Below are positions 1 through 6,140 of a DNA stretch of 6,222 bases, piece after piece. The notes beneath the pieces are model-generated. The model ran no database searches. It saw only the letters and a program-made list of their open reading frames with translations, and was not told the DNA's origin. Within the stretch, counting starts at the first letter, position 1. Every line of letters begins with the position of its first letter. Origin of the DNA: Candidatus Omnitrophica bacterium CG07_land_8_20_14_0_80_50_8 (GTDB lineage: Bacteria; Omnitrophota; Gorgyraeia; 2-02-FULL-51-18); assembly GCA_002779345.1 (NCBI GenBank), contig PEWW01000172.1, forward strand, positions 1-6,222, read 5' to 3'. A program made the translations under genes and the position numbers.

Positions 1-470
1 CGCGCCCCATCGAAAAAGGAAAAGCCGAATTGTTGCGCGAAGGAAAAGACGTGGTTATTTTGGCTTTAGGAAGTATGGTGTATACCGCTTATGAGGTCGC
101 GGAGCTCCTTGACAAGGAAGCTATCCAAGCCGCCGTCGTAAACGCGCGTTTCGCCAAACCTCTCGACGCGGCATTGATTTTGAAACTTGCCCAAGAAACT
201 GATCTTGTCGTCACGTTGGAAGAAGGTGTTTTATCCGGCGGTTTTGGCAGTGCGGTGTTAGAGCTTTTTGCTTCTCACCACGAGTTGGAACCTATGCAAA
301 TCCGGCCGATGGGGATTCCGGATCGTTTCATCGAGCACGGCCGTCGTGATTTGTTGTTGGATGCCTTGGGACTTTCACCGCGGAAGATTAAGGAAGAAAT
401 TATTGGTTTGTTGAGATTGAATAAAAATTCATTTGCCTCCGCGGGTCGTTCTCTAAAAAATTATGTCTAG
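1..470 (+). CDS. dxs: 1-deoxy-D-xylulose-5-phosphate synthase, C-terminal part (partial, 5' end outside window)
   Basis: This is the C-terminal end of the thiamine-diphosphate enzyme that condenses pyruvate with glyceraldehyde 3-phosphate, the first step of the MEP pathway to isoprenoids in the cytoplasm. The reading frame is open from base 3, giving 155 visible residues, so the gene starts upstream of the window. A TTG at base 30 is internal, because the residues before it (PIEKGKAELLREGKDV) continue the family pattern. The visible part is the transketolase C-terminal domain, with DXS-type motifs in order: ILALGSMV, VVNARFAKPLD, VTLEEGVLSGGFGSAV and GIPDRFIEHG, then the closing GLSPRKI. The TPP-binding and pyrimidine domains are not in view. 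About 20 residues after GLSPRKI form a tail beyond the usual conserved end. The stop codon (468-470) lies within the start of the oxidoreductase gene (8-base overlap), so the two are almost certainly co-transcribed. Identification as dxs rather than another transketolase rests on the NARF.KPLD and IPD.FIEHG motifs and is secure. Confidence 0.95.
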   Translation, partial: RPIEKGKAELLREGKDVVILALGSMVYTAYEVAELLDKEAIQAAVVNARFAKPLDAALILKLAQETDLVVTLEEGVLSGGFGSAVLELFASHHELEPMQIRPMGIPDRFIEHGRRDLLLDALGLSPRKIKEEIIGLLRLNKNSFASAGRSLKNYV

Positions 471-3219
471 GGCACTATCCAACGGTAATCTCGCGCTGGT
501 CAATGGAGCGATTGTGTGGGCCATTGAAGCCTCCGGCGCTGTTTCTAAGTCCAATGAAAGACTACTGTTCTCCGCGGGTTACCCGATTACGCCGGTGAAC
601 GAGGTCACCGAATACCTAAGCCGCATAGTTCAAGAAGTGAACGCCACTTTTATCCAGGCCGAAAGTGAGATTGCGGCGGCCAACATGGTCATTGGCGCCG
701 CGTGTGTCGGCACGCCCGCTTTTACCGTGACCTCCAGTCCCGGGATCAGTCTGATGCAGGAAGCCATTTCCTACGCATCGGGCATGGAGCTTGGCGGCCG
801 CGGCCTTGTGTACGTGGATGTCGTCAGGGGAGGTCCGGGTCTGGGAAATATTCAGGGCGCTCAATCGGATTTTAATCAGGCAGTGCTTCGCGGCGGCCAT
901 GGCGATTATCAAAATATTGTTTTAGCTCCCGCTTCCGCGCAGGAAATGTTTGATTTCGCCAGACTCGCGTTTAGGCTCTCTTATCAGTATAAAATTCCTG
1001 GATTTATTTTAAGCGACGGCTACGTCGGACAATTGAAAGAGGAATACCAGATCCCCGACACGATCCACCCATTTCAGACCACGGTCACGCCGGATACGCG
1101 CACCTCGATCTACGTGCGCGAAGGCATCTTGGAAGAGCACAATTGGAAGCTTTTTAGAAGATTTGAAGCGCTCAAAAAAGATCCTATCTTAAAGGGCATG
1201 GCGTGTTCCGCCTATCGGGTCAAGGATCCGGACCAAGACGCCCAGATCGTGCTGGTTAATTATGGGATTTTTTCTAGGATCGGATACGGCGTTGTGGATC
1301 GGGCCAGGGAAGAAGGAATACCGGTCGGTCAGATCAGCCTCAAATCACTCAATCCTTTTCCGGAAGATCAAATCCGCGAGATCGTCAGGACATTCGGGCC
1401 GCTCTACGTGATGGAGGGCGGGATCAACCAACTGTGTGACAAATTGCGGACCGTCGCGGGTGAGCGCGCGATCGTCGGCGCCTGTCAGAGACCCGGGGGC
1501 ACACTGCCTGAGGAAAAAGAAATCGTCGAAGATTTGCGGATCCTGATTAAAGAGGTACGCCAGGCCAAATACCAACAGGAATTTAAGAATTTTAAGGAGT
1601 TGATGCACGCTGCGCGGCCGATTTTGACAAACCGCGGAACGAATTTCAACAAACTGCCGCTTGAGGCTTCGACGCACGACGCCGAGTACGCGGCCGGTAT
1701 GGCGGACAAACAGCCCGAATCGCGCAAGGCCGGTTCTATGACGGAAAAAAATATGTATTTCTGCGCGGGCTGTGATCATAAGCATAGTACCGAGGCGCTT
1801 GGGGCCGTTTTTGATTCGCTGAAAAATTTTGATCTGACGCTTTATTCGCCGGTGGGTTGTTCGATATTTCTTTATGATTTTTTTAAAAAAGACCGCGTCC
1901 GTAATATTCAGGTTCCTCACGGGCGAGGTCCGGCCGCGGCCTCGGCCTCGAAACGCTCGCGGCCCGAGTCACTGGTAATTTGTTATCAAGGTGACGGCGA
2001 CGCGCTCGACATCGGTTTGGGAGAGCTTTTGCACGCGTCGGCCCGCGGTGAAAATATTACGGTGGTACTCATGAACAACGGTACCTACGGGATGACGGGC
2101 GGACAATTGTCCGCCACTACTCCCGTGAATCAATTTTCAAAAACGACCCCCCAAGGCCGCGACGCGCGTTTAAACGGCTTTCCGATCGATCTATCAAAAC
2201 TATTGCATCGCCAGGGGGTCAGTTATTACCGACGTACTCTTTTGGGAACGCCCGCGCTGAACCAGCAGTTTTCACATTTTCTCCTGCAGGCGTTGCTTCA
2301 CCAGATCCAAGGCGACGGCATGAGCGTCATTGAGGTGGTCGCAACTTGCACGGAACATCAACGCGCTCCTTGGGAAATCATTGAGGCGTTTCAAACAGAG
2401 GGGAAAAAGCTTCATCCCATCGCGCTTGCCAGAGAATACACAGCTAAGGTCATGGCTAAAAACTTTCCGTCGACGGCCGGTTGGGGAGAAGATTTTGAGA
2501 ATGTGGAAGCGCTTTTGAATTCTCGAAAAACTCTGTCTAACGGAGATGGAATTGAAACTTGGGTCACTGCCGACAGCCGTTTTTTATCGTTTCTTAAAGC
2601 GCTTAAAGACATAGGCATTCTTCAAAAACCTTGCGTTCAACGCTCAAAGAAAATAAAGGATTTACGTTTTTATCTTTGCGGCGAGGGAGGCCAGGGCATC
2701 CAGTCTTTGGCGGATATTCTAACCAGAGCCGGTATCACACCCTACGCTTTTAATTCTCCCTGGTACGAACCGGAAGTTACGAAGGCTAGAACCGTCGCCG
2801 CGGTGACCTTGTCCGATAGCCCTTACGCGAACCCCAATCCCCAAATCGGCGAAGTCGATGTGCTGGTGTGTATGACGCCGCAGATGTATTTTGAAAGAAA
2901 ACATTTTGTAAAAAAAGGCGGGCTTGTGATTGTAGACGGTCAGGGAACAGAAATTAAGAACGCGGGTTTTGACTATACGCTGATCAATGTTCCCGCGACG
3001 AATTTAGCCGCTACTTTGGTGAAAGAAAGACGCAGCGCGAACATTGTCTTTTTAGGAGTATTGAACCAGGCGCTTGAACTTTTTACGGACGCGGTGCTGG
3101 AAAACGCAATCAGGCGAAATATCCCAAAAGCCGCCGACATCAACATCCAAGCTTACCGCGTAGGAAAAGACTATTTTAGTACTGTTCAGGCTAGTTCTGT
3201 ATTGAAACCAAGTCGTTGA
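463..3219 (+). CDS. Fused alpha-beta-gamma 2-oxoacid:ferredoxin oxidoreductase (VOR-like)
   Basis: This enzyme should oxidatively decarboxylate a 2-oxoacid to an acyl-CoA, or run in reverse, using TPP, coenzyme A and an iron-sulfur cluster and passing electrons to ferredoxin. Three subunits are joined in 918 residues. The alpha part (about 8-370) has GYPITP at 39-44, ESE at 67-69 (E69 aligns with the TPP-activating Glu of pyruvate:ferredoxin oxidoreductase) and the VorB-like RGGPGLGNI and GGHGDY motifs. A linker follows (about 370-430). The beta part (430-640) has CAGC at C434/C437, C466 and C629, a full set of ligands for one 4Fe-4S cluster, plus the TPP motif GDG 510-512 to NN 538-539 followed by YGMTGGQ. 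The gamma part (734-905) has GEGGQG at 740-745. There is no ferredoxin-type CxxCxxC domain. The start at 463 is supported by the family-like opening NGNLALVNGAI; it has no ribosome binding site and probably relies on coupling to dxs. The substrate is uncertain: motifs favour branched-chain 2-oxoacids, but 2-oxoglutarate, pyruvate or indolepyruvate remain possible. Confidence 0.93.
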   Translation: MSRALSNGNLALVNGAIVWAIEASGAVSKSNERLLFSAGYPITPVNEVTEYLSRIVQEVNATFIQAESEIAAANMVIGAACVGTPAFTVTSSPGISLMQEAISYASGMELGGRGLVYVDVVRGGPGLGNIQGAQSDFNQAVLRGGHGDYQNIVLAPASAQEMFDFARLAFRLSYQYKIPGFILSDGYVGQLKEEYQIPDTIHPFQTTVTPDTRTSIYVREGILEEHNWKLFRRFEALKKDPILKGMACSAYRVKDPDQDAQIVLVNYGIFSRIGYGVVDRAREEGIPVGQISLKSLNPFPEDQIREIVRTFGPLYVMEGGINQLCDKLRTVAGERAIVGACQRPGGTLPEEKEIVEDLRILIKEVRQAKYQQEFKNFKELMHAARPILTNRGTNFNKLPLEASTHDAEYAAGMADKQPESRKAGSMTEKNMYFCAGCDHKHSTEALGAVFDSLKNFDLTLYSPVGCSIFLYDFFKKDRVRNIQVPHGRGPAAASASKRSRPESLVICYQGDGDALDIGLGELLHASARGENITVVLMNNGTYGMTGGQLSATTPVNQFSKTTPQGRDARLNGFPIDLSKLLHRQGVSYYRRTLLGTPALNQQFSHFLLQALLHQIQGDGMSVIEVVATCTEHQRAPWEIIEAFQTEGKKLHPIALAREYTAKVMAKNFPSTAGWGEDFENVEALLNSRKTLSNGDGIETWVTADSRFLSFLKALKDIGILQKPCVQRSKKIKDLRFYLCGEGGQGIQSLADILTRAGITPYAFNSPWYEPEVTKARTVAAVTLSDSPYANPNPQIGEVDVLVCMTPQMYFERKHFVKKGGLVIVDGQGTEIKNAGFDYTLINVPATNLAATLVKERRSANIVFLGVLNQALELFTDAVLENAIRRNIPKAADINIQAYRVGKDYFSTVQASSVLKPSR

Positions 3220-4258
3220 TTTCCACCGTTTTATCGGCTGCTAAATCTTTTATATTACAGGCGGTCATTACATCGCGTATCTCTAGAACGGAGAGTGTTG
3301 CGACGGTTTCGCCGTTTTTCTTCAGAAAAAGATTCATTCCGTTCTTAATACCGTCTACTTTTCCCATATCCACTACGACAAATCCGTGATCCGCATTGAT
3401 GGCGAGTACACGACCCTGTTTTTTAGCTTGAGTTCGGATCGTGGGTTGATGCTCGACCAAGGGAGTTGTCGCGTCTGAACGCCCGGCGGTGGGGGTGCCC
3501 ACGGCGATAGATCCTAAATTGATTGAGCTATATTCATTGTCGATGATCTTTTTTGCGCCGGCGATAGTATCCGCTAAGGCTATTTTTGCGATATTAATTT
3601 CCCGCATTTTTTCATCCGTAGTCTGATAAAGTTTTTGGAGTTTTTCGCCTAAAATTTTATTTTGTTCATTGAGAGACCGGATTTCCTCTTCTTTCTGATT
3701 TAGGCGATCGATCATCTCGTTCTGGTTCCCTAGCAGAACCGCGGACGGCGCGGCGGTGACTTCGCCTGCTTTTAATTTGTCTATTTCTTTTGTTTTGTTA
3801 ATTAGGATATCTTCGAGATATGTTTTTTCTTCGGTCGCCGACGTGGCTAGCGCCTCGCTTTTTTTGACTTCGAATCGGATCGATTCATTTTCCTTTTTGA
3901 AGGCATCGATCGCGTCTTTTAATTTTTGTCTTTCTTTTTCGGCGGCCTCAATTTTTGAACCTAGGTTTTTGTTCTCATTTTCAAGCGCTAGGATAGATTG
4001 ATTAAGCTTCCGGACCTTGCCGTTTAAAGAAAAATTTTCTTTTTGCAGGCCGGCGTATCTCAAAAACGAAAATGCGGCAATCGCGGAAACTGCCAGGAGT
4101 GCGATGAGCATAATCTTCGAGGGTTTTTTGAGAGGGATTTCCTGACGATTGGATTGCTCGATGGTCTGGATAACCTGAGCCTTCCTATCCCAGTCGAGGC
4201 TAGGCACTCTTTTTTTAGTGTTGCCAAAATCCAATGTGAGAAATTTGAAGCGCGGCAT
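3191..4258 (-). CDS. Single-pass membrane protein with long coiled coil and small beta-rich C-terminal domain
   Basis: I do not recognise a named family for this 355-residue protein. Residues 1-47 are polar and basic (KKRVP, LKKPSK) and should be cytoplasmic. Residues 49-68 form one hydrophobic helix (IMLIALLAVSAIAAF), so the rest should lie outside the cytoplasmic membrane. Residues about 71-166 and 178-215 are rich in E, K, Q, L and N with heptad-like spacing, typical of a coiled coil. A Ser/Thr/Pro-containing linker (about 240-280) leads to a compact domain at 281-355 with the pattern GRVLAIN, FVVVDMGKVDGIKNGM and GETVATLSV. This resembles small beta-barrel modules at the ends of envelope proteins such as FlgT, but that likeness is only from memory of the pattern. 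A structural or scaffolding role in the envelope is inferred. The gene is transcribed alone, away from its neighbours on both sides. It has no ribosome binding site; a strong promoter sits directly upstream. Its last 29 bases overlap the end of the oxidoreductase gene on the other strand. Confidence 0.88.
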   Translation of the reverse strand: MPRFKFLTLDFGNTKKRVPSLDWDRKAQVIQTIEQSNRQEIPLKKPSKIMLIALLAVSAIAAFSFLRYAGLQKENFSLNGKVRKLNQSILALENENKNLGSKIEAAEKERQKLKDAIDAFKKENESIRFEVKKSEALATSATEEKTYLEDILINKTKEIDKLKAGEVTAAPSAVLLGNQNEMIDRLNQKEEEIRSLNEQNKILGEKLQKLYQTTDEKMREINIAKIALADTIAGAKKIIDNEYSSINLGSIAVGTPTAGRSDATTPLVEHQPTIRTQAKKQGRVLAINADHGFVVVDMGKVDGIKNGMNLFLKKNGETVATLSVLEIRDVMTACNIKDLAADKTVEINDLVSIQN

Positions 4259-4266
4259 CGAAATTA

Positions 4267-4295
4267 ATGCTAACAGAACCTCTGGCGCTTGTCAA
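4267..4295 (-). promoter_or_regulatory. Sigma70-type promoter for the coiled-coil gene, leaderless
   Basis: Read on the minus strand, a perfect -35 box TTGACA (4295-4290) is followed by a 17-base spacer and a -10 box TAGCAT (4272-4267). TG one base before the -10 box makes it an extended -10. The expected transcription start, about 7 bases after the -10 box, is near 4260, only 2 bases from the ATG at 4258. No Shine-Dalgarno sequence is present, so the transcript is predicted to be leaderless. Confidence 0.75.
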
Positions 4296-4298
4296 CGA

Positions 4299-4317
4299 GA
4301 GGGCTCGCTATGCCCTC
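4299..4317. promoter_or_regulatory. Inverted repeat between the two divergent promoters, possible operator
   Basis: A perfect 6-bp dyad, GAGGGC (4299-4304) and GCCCTC (4312-4317), is separated by 7 bases. It lies just upstream of the -35 region of both divergent promoters, where a shared regulator could bind. GGGCTC also occurs twice in direct orientation (4301-4306 and 4318-4323). A 6-bp arm can arise by chance, and no T-run follows, so it is not a terminator. The regulatory role is inferred from position only. Confidence 0.35.
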
Positions 4318-4341
4318 GGGCTCCTCGTAAAGAAGTTTTCC

Positions 4342-4350
4342 TGGTATAAT
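4342..4350 (+). promoter_or_regulatory. Extended -10 promoter for the hydrolase operon, leaderless
   Basis: TGGTATAAT combines a consensus -10 hexamer (4345-4350) with the TG of an extended -10. No good -35 box is found at 16-18 bases upstream (4322-4327 reads TCCTCG), which an extended -10 can compensate for. Six bases separate the hexamer from the ATG at 4357, so transcription is predicted to begin at or next to that A. This decides the start of the downstream gene. Confidence 0.65.
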
Positions 4351-4356
4351 GCGCCT

Positions 4357-5295
4357 ATGATTCCATTGGTTTTAGTTGTCCTGGTGATAGCGGTTTCCGC
4401 CTATTCGGTTCATGCCGTGTTTAAATACACGCGAATGATCAGTAATATTTTTTTGAGTCTTGTTTATAATCCCACTTCTTTTAAATTTTCGTCTTGCTTG
4501 GCAGGAGAGAAGATCACGATTTTAGATTCTTCAGACAAGGAGATTGAGGCGCTCTTTGTTGAAAATAAAGGTTCTAAAAAAATCGTGATTTTTTGTCACG
4601 AATCCGGCGCGACTAAAGACTCGTGGGCTCACTACATCTCTTTTCTTAAGGATTTGGGTTTTCATGTGTTGAGCGTGGATTTCGGGGAAAAGACGATCGC
4701 GCCGGATGCCAACGCGTTGTCTCAATGGCCTAAACGCGCGGACGTCCAGCGGCTTTTAACCGTTATTCGATGGTCCAAGAAAGCCGTTTGTGCCCACGTT
4801 CAAATCGTGCTTTTTGGCGTTTCCAACGGCGCCGATATCGCGTTTGCGGCTTCTTTTGAAGATGCGGCCGTCAAGGCAGTGGTCGCGGACGGCCTTTTCT
4901 CTATGAAAGAGATTTTTCGTGATTATATCCGTAAATGGGCGCCGATTTTAGTGAGGCCCAATCTTTTCGGACAAAATTATCCGTTCTGGATCGTAAATAC
5001 GTTTGCCAACCTTGGTTTTTGGTATTGTCAAAGAAAGACTAAAAGAAAATTTGTCGAAGTGGAAGGACTTTTAAAAAGAAAACATGTGCCGCTTTTAATG
5101 ATTCATGGCCAGAACGATGATTATGTGCCGGACTCGCATCAGCGGTTTTTGGAAAAAATGAACGCGGACAAAAATCGGTTGCGGCGCTTGGTGGTGGCCA
5201 ACGCGAAGCACAATCAGGCGGTCATGCTTGAGTCGGAACTTTACCAAAAAAATGTTATAGATTTTGTGGCAGGTTTAACGGAGGAAAAAAATTGA
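4357..5295 (+). CDS. Membrane-anchored alpha/beta hydrolase
   Basis: This 312-residue protein has an N-terminal hydrophobic anchor (about residues 1-17, MIPLVLVVLVIAVSAY) and an alpha/beta-hydrolase domain from about 65 to 305. The nucleophile elbow is GVSNG with S156, the acid is D254 in HGQNDDYVP, and the base is H285 in AKHNQ, so the triad is complete and correctly ordered. The strand and loop before the first helix read VIFCHESGATKDSW, a form seen in serine esterase or peptidase-like members of the fold. The substrate cannot be read from sequence; an ester, thioester or peptide are all possible. An in-frame ATG at 4267 would add 30 residues, but it lies inside the -10 box of the opposite promoter and upstream of the TATAAT at 4345-4350, so the ATG at 4357 is preferred. 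The stop codon overlaps the TTG start of the next gene, indicating an operon with translational coupling. Confidence 0.9.
   Translation: MIPLVLVVLVIAVSAYSVHAVFKYTRMISNIFLSLVYNPTSFKFSSCLAGEKITILDSSDKEIEALFVENKGSKKIVIFCHESGATKDSWAHYISFLKDLGFHVLSVDFGEKTIAPDANALSQWPKRADVQRLLTVIRWSKKAVCAHVQIVLFGVSNGADIAFAASFEDAAVKAVVADGLFSMKEIFRDYIRKWAPILVRPNLFGQNYPFWIVNTFANLGFWYCQRKTKRKFVEVEGLLKRKHVPLLMIHGQNDDYVPDSHQRFLEKMNADKNRLRRLVVANAKHNQAVMLESELYQKNVIDFVAGLTEEKN
5280..5284 (+). promoter_or_regulatory. Strong ribosome binding site deciding a TTG start
   Basis: GGAGG lies inside the last codons of the hydrolase gene, 7 adenines before TTG at 5292. Its perfect match and spacing support TTG as the true start of the next gene. 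It is also the only strong Shine-Dalgarno sequence visible in front of any start in this window. Confidence 0.85.
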
Positions 5296-6122
5296 AGAAG
5301 TTTCTTTTTACCTTTAGTTTTGTCTGGATGTTTTTCGGGTATTTCGCCCTGCCCGCCTTTGGATTGACTGAACGCGAACTTATCGCCGGTTTGTCCCAGC
5401 TGCAGAATCTTCCCGCGCAAACTCCGGAGGGTCTACGGCTCACGGGCACCCTTCAAAAAGCGCTTTCCGCCTACCAATCGATCACTGATTATAAAACCAG
5501 CTTCTATAAGACGGAAAAATCAAATGGCAGCTTGGGCCCCCCCGAGCGCATTTATCTGAAATTTGAGAAATCGTTTAAGATATACATGCGTTGGCTCAAT
5601 ACTGAAAAACGGGGGGTCGAAGTAGTTTATGAGCGCGGAAAAAATAAAGGAAAGCTCGCCCTTCACAAGCCGGGGCTGTTGTTTGGTCTGACGCCGGTGA
5701 TTTTTCTGGATCAAAATAGCCCCTGGATCAAAGCGGGGAGCGCTTCCTATAATATTGAGGACGCGGGAATAGGAAGTTTCTTATTTGATTTTACCGATGA
5801 AGTGATCCGGGCTTTCAGAGAGAGAAAACTGAAAGTCGCGTATCATGGAAAAATCGTCGGTGAAGAAATAAACGGTGAAACGGTCGAAGTCACTTTTTTG
5901 AACACCAAAGCAGAGTCGGGTTATCTGGCTTACCGTGTGTGGATTCTTTTCGATGAAAAAACAAGCTTGCCGATCCACATGGAGCTTTTTGACTGGCAAA
6001 ATCAACTGATGGGAATTTACACTTACAAGGATCTTAAAATTAATATTGGTCCTGACGATCTCGAATTTAAAAATCAAATCAATCACTTCTTATTAAGGAT
6101 TTTTTATAGCAAAAATGACTAA
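5292..6122 (+). CDS. Secreted DUF1571-like protein
   Basis: The 276-residue product begins with a clear type I signal peptide: KK at 2-3, a hydrophobic core to about 20, and a likely cleavage site after LPAFG at 24. There is no lipobox cysteine, so the mature protein should be a soluble envelope protein. From about 60 the pattern fits the DUF1571 family: YQSITDYKTSFYKTEKSNG, then IYLKFEKSFKIYMRWL (87-102), VEVVYERGKNKGKLALH (109-125), and later beta-rich segments including SLPIHMELFDWQNQL and MGIYTYKDLKIN. Such extended beta sheets recall lipid- or lipoprotein-carrier folds such as LolA, but that is inference and the function of the family is unknown to me. The TTG start overlaps the TGA stop of the hydrolase (TTGA, 5292-5295) and has a GGAGG site in front, so it is coupled to that gene. 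A third gene starts 18 bases after its stop. A run of seven C at 5537-5543 encodes part of GPP at 82-84. Confidence 0.85.
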   Translation: MKKFLFTFSFVWMFFGYFALPAFGLTERELIAGLSQLQNLPAQTPEGLRLTGTLQKALSAYQSITDYKTSFYKTEKSNGSLGPPERIYLKFEKSFKIYMRWLNTEKRGVEVVYERGKNKGKLALHKPGLLFGLTPVIFLDQNSPWIKAGSASYNIEDAGIGSFLFDFTDEVIRAFRERKLKVAYHGKIVGEEINGETVEVTFLNTKAESGYLAYRVWILFDEKTSLPIHMELFDWQNQLMGIYTYKDLKINIGPDDLEFKNQINHFLLRIFYSKND

Positions 6123-6140
6123 TCAACGCTGGGGGGTTTG

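Noticed and set aside
616..912. Minus-strand open frame of 98 codons within the alpha domain
   Set aside because: Antisense to VorB-like conserved sequence, His- and Ala-rich, no start signals; a shadow.
1345..1920. Long minus-strand open frame (191 codons) inside the oxidoreductase gene
   Set aside because: It is antisense to well-conserved motifs of the alpha and beta parts; its translation is rich in R, I and F without domain-like pattern and it has no ribosome binding site. It is a shadow of the codon pattern of the real gene.
3220..3300. Terminator after the oxidoreductase gene
   Set aside because: I looked for a GC-rich hairpin followed by T residues and found none; the T-rich stretches here are codons of the minus-strand gene.
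4267..4356. Upstream ATG giving a 30-residue longer hydrolase
   Set aside because: That ATG is part of the opposite gene's -10 box, has no ribosome binding site, and lies upstream of the TATAAT that should drive the gene. The extension would also place charged residues before the membrane anchor without family support.
5537..5543. Seven-C tract in the DUF1571-like gene as a phase-variation switch
   Set aside because: Seven bases is short for slippage-based switching, the frame is intact, and it simply encodes GPP. A six-G run nearby (5611-5616) also shows such runs are unremarkable here.
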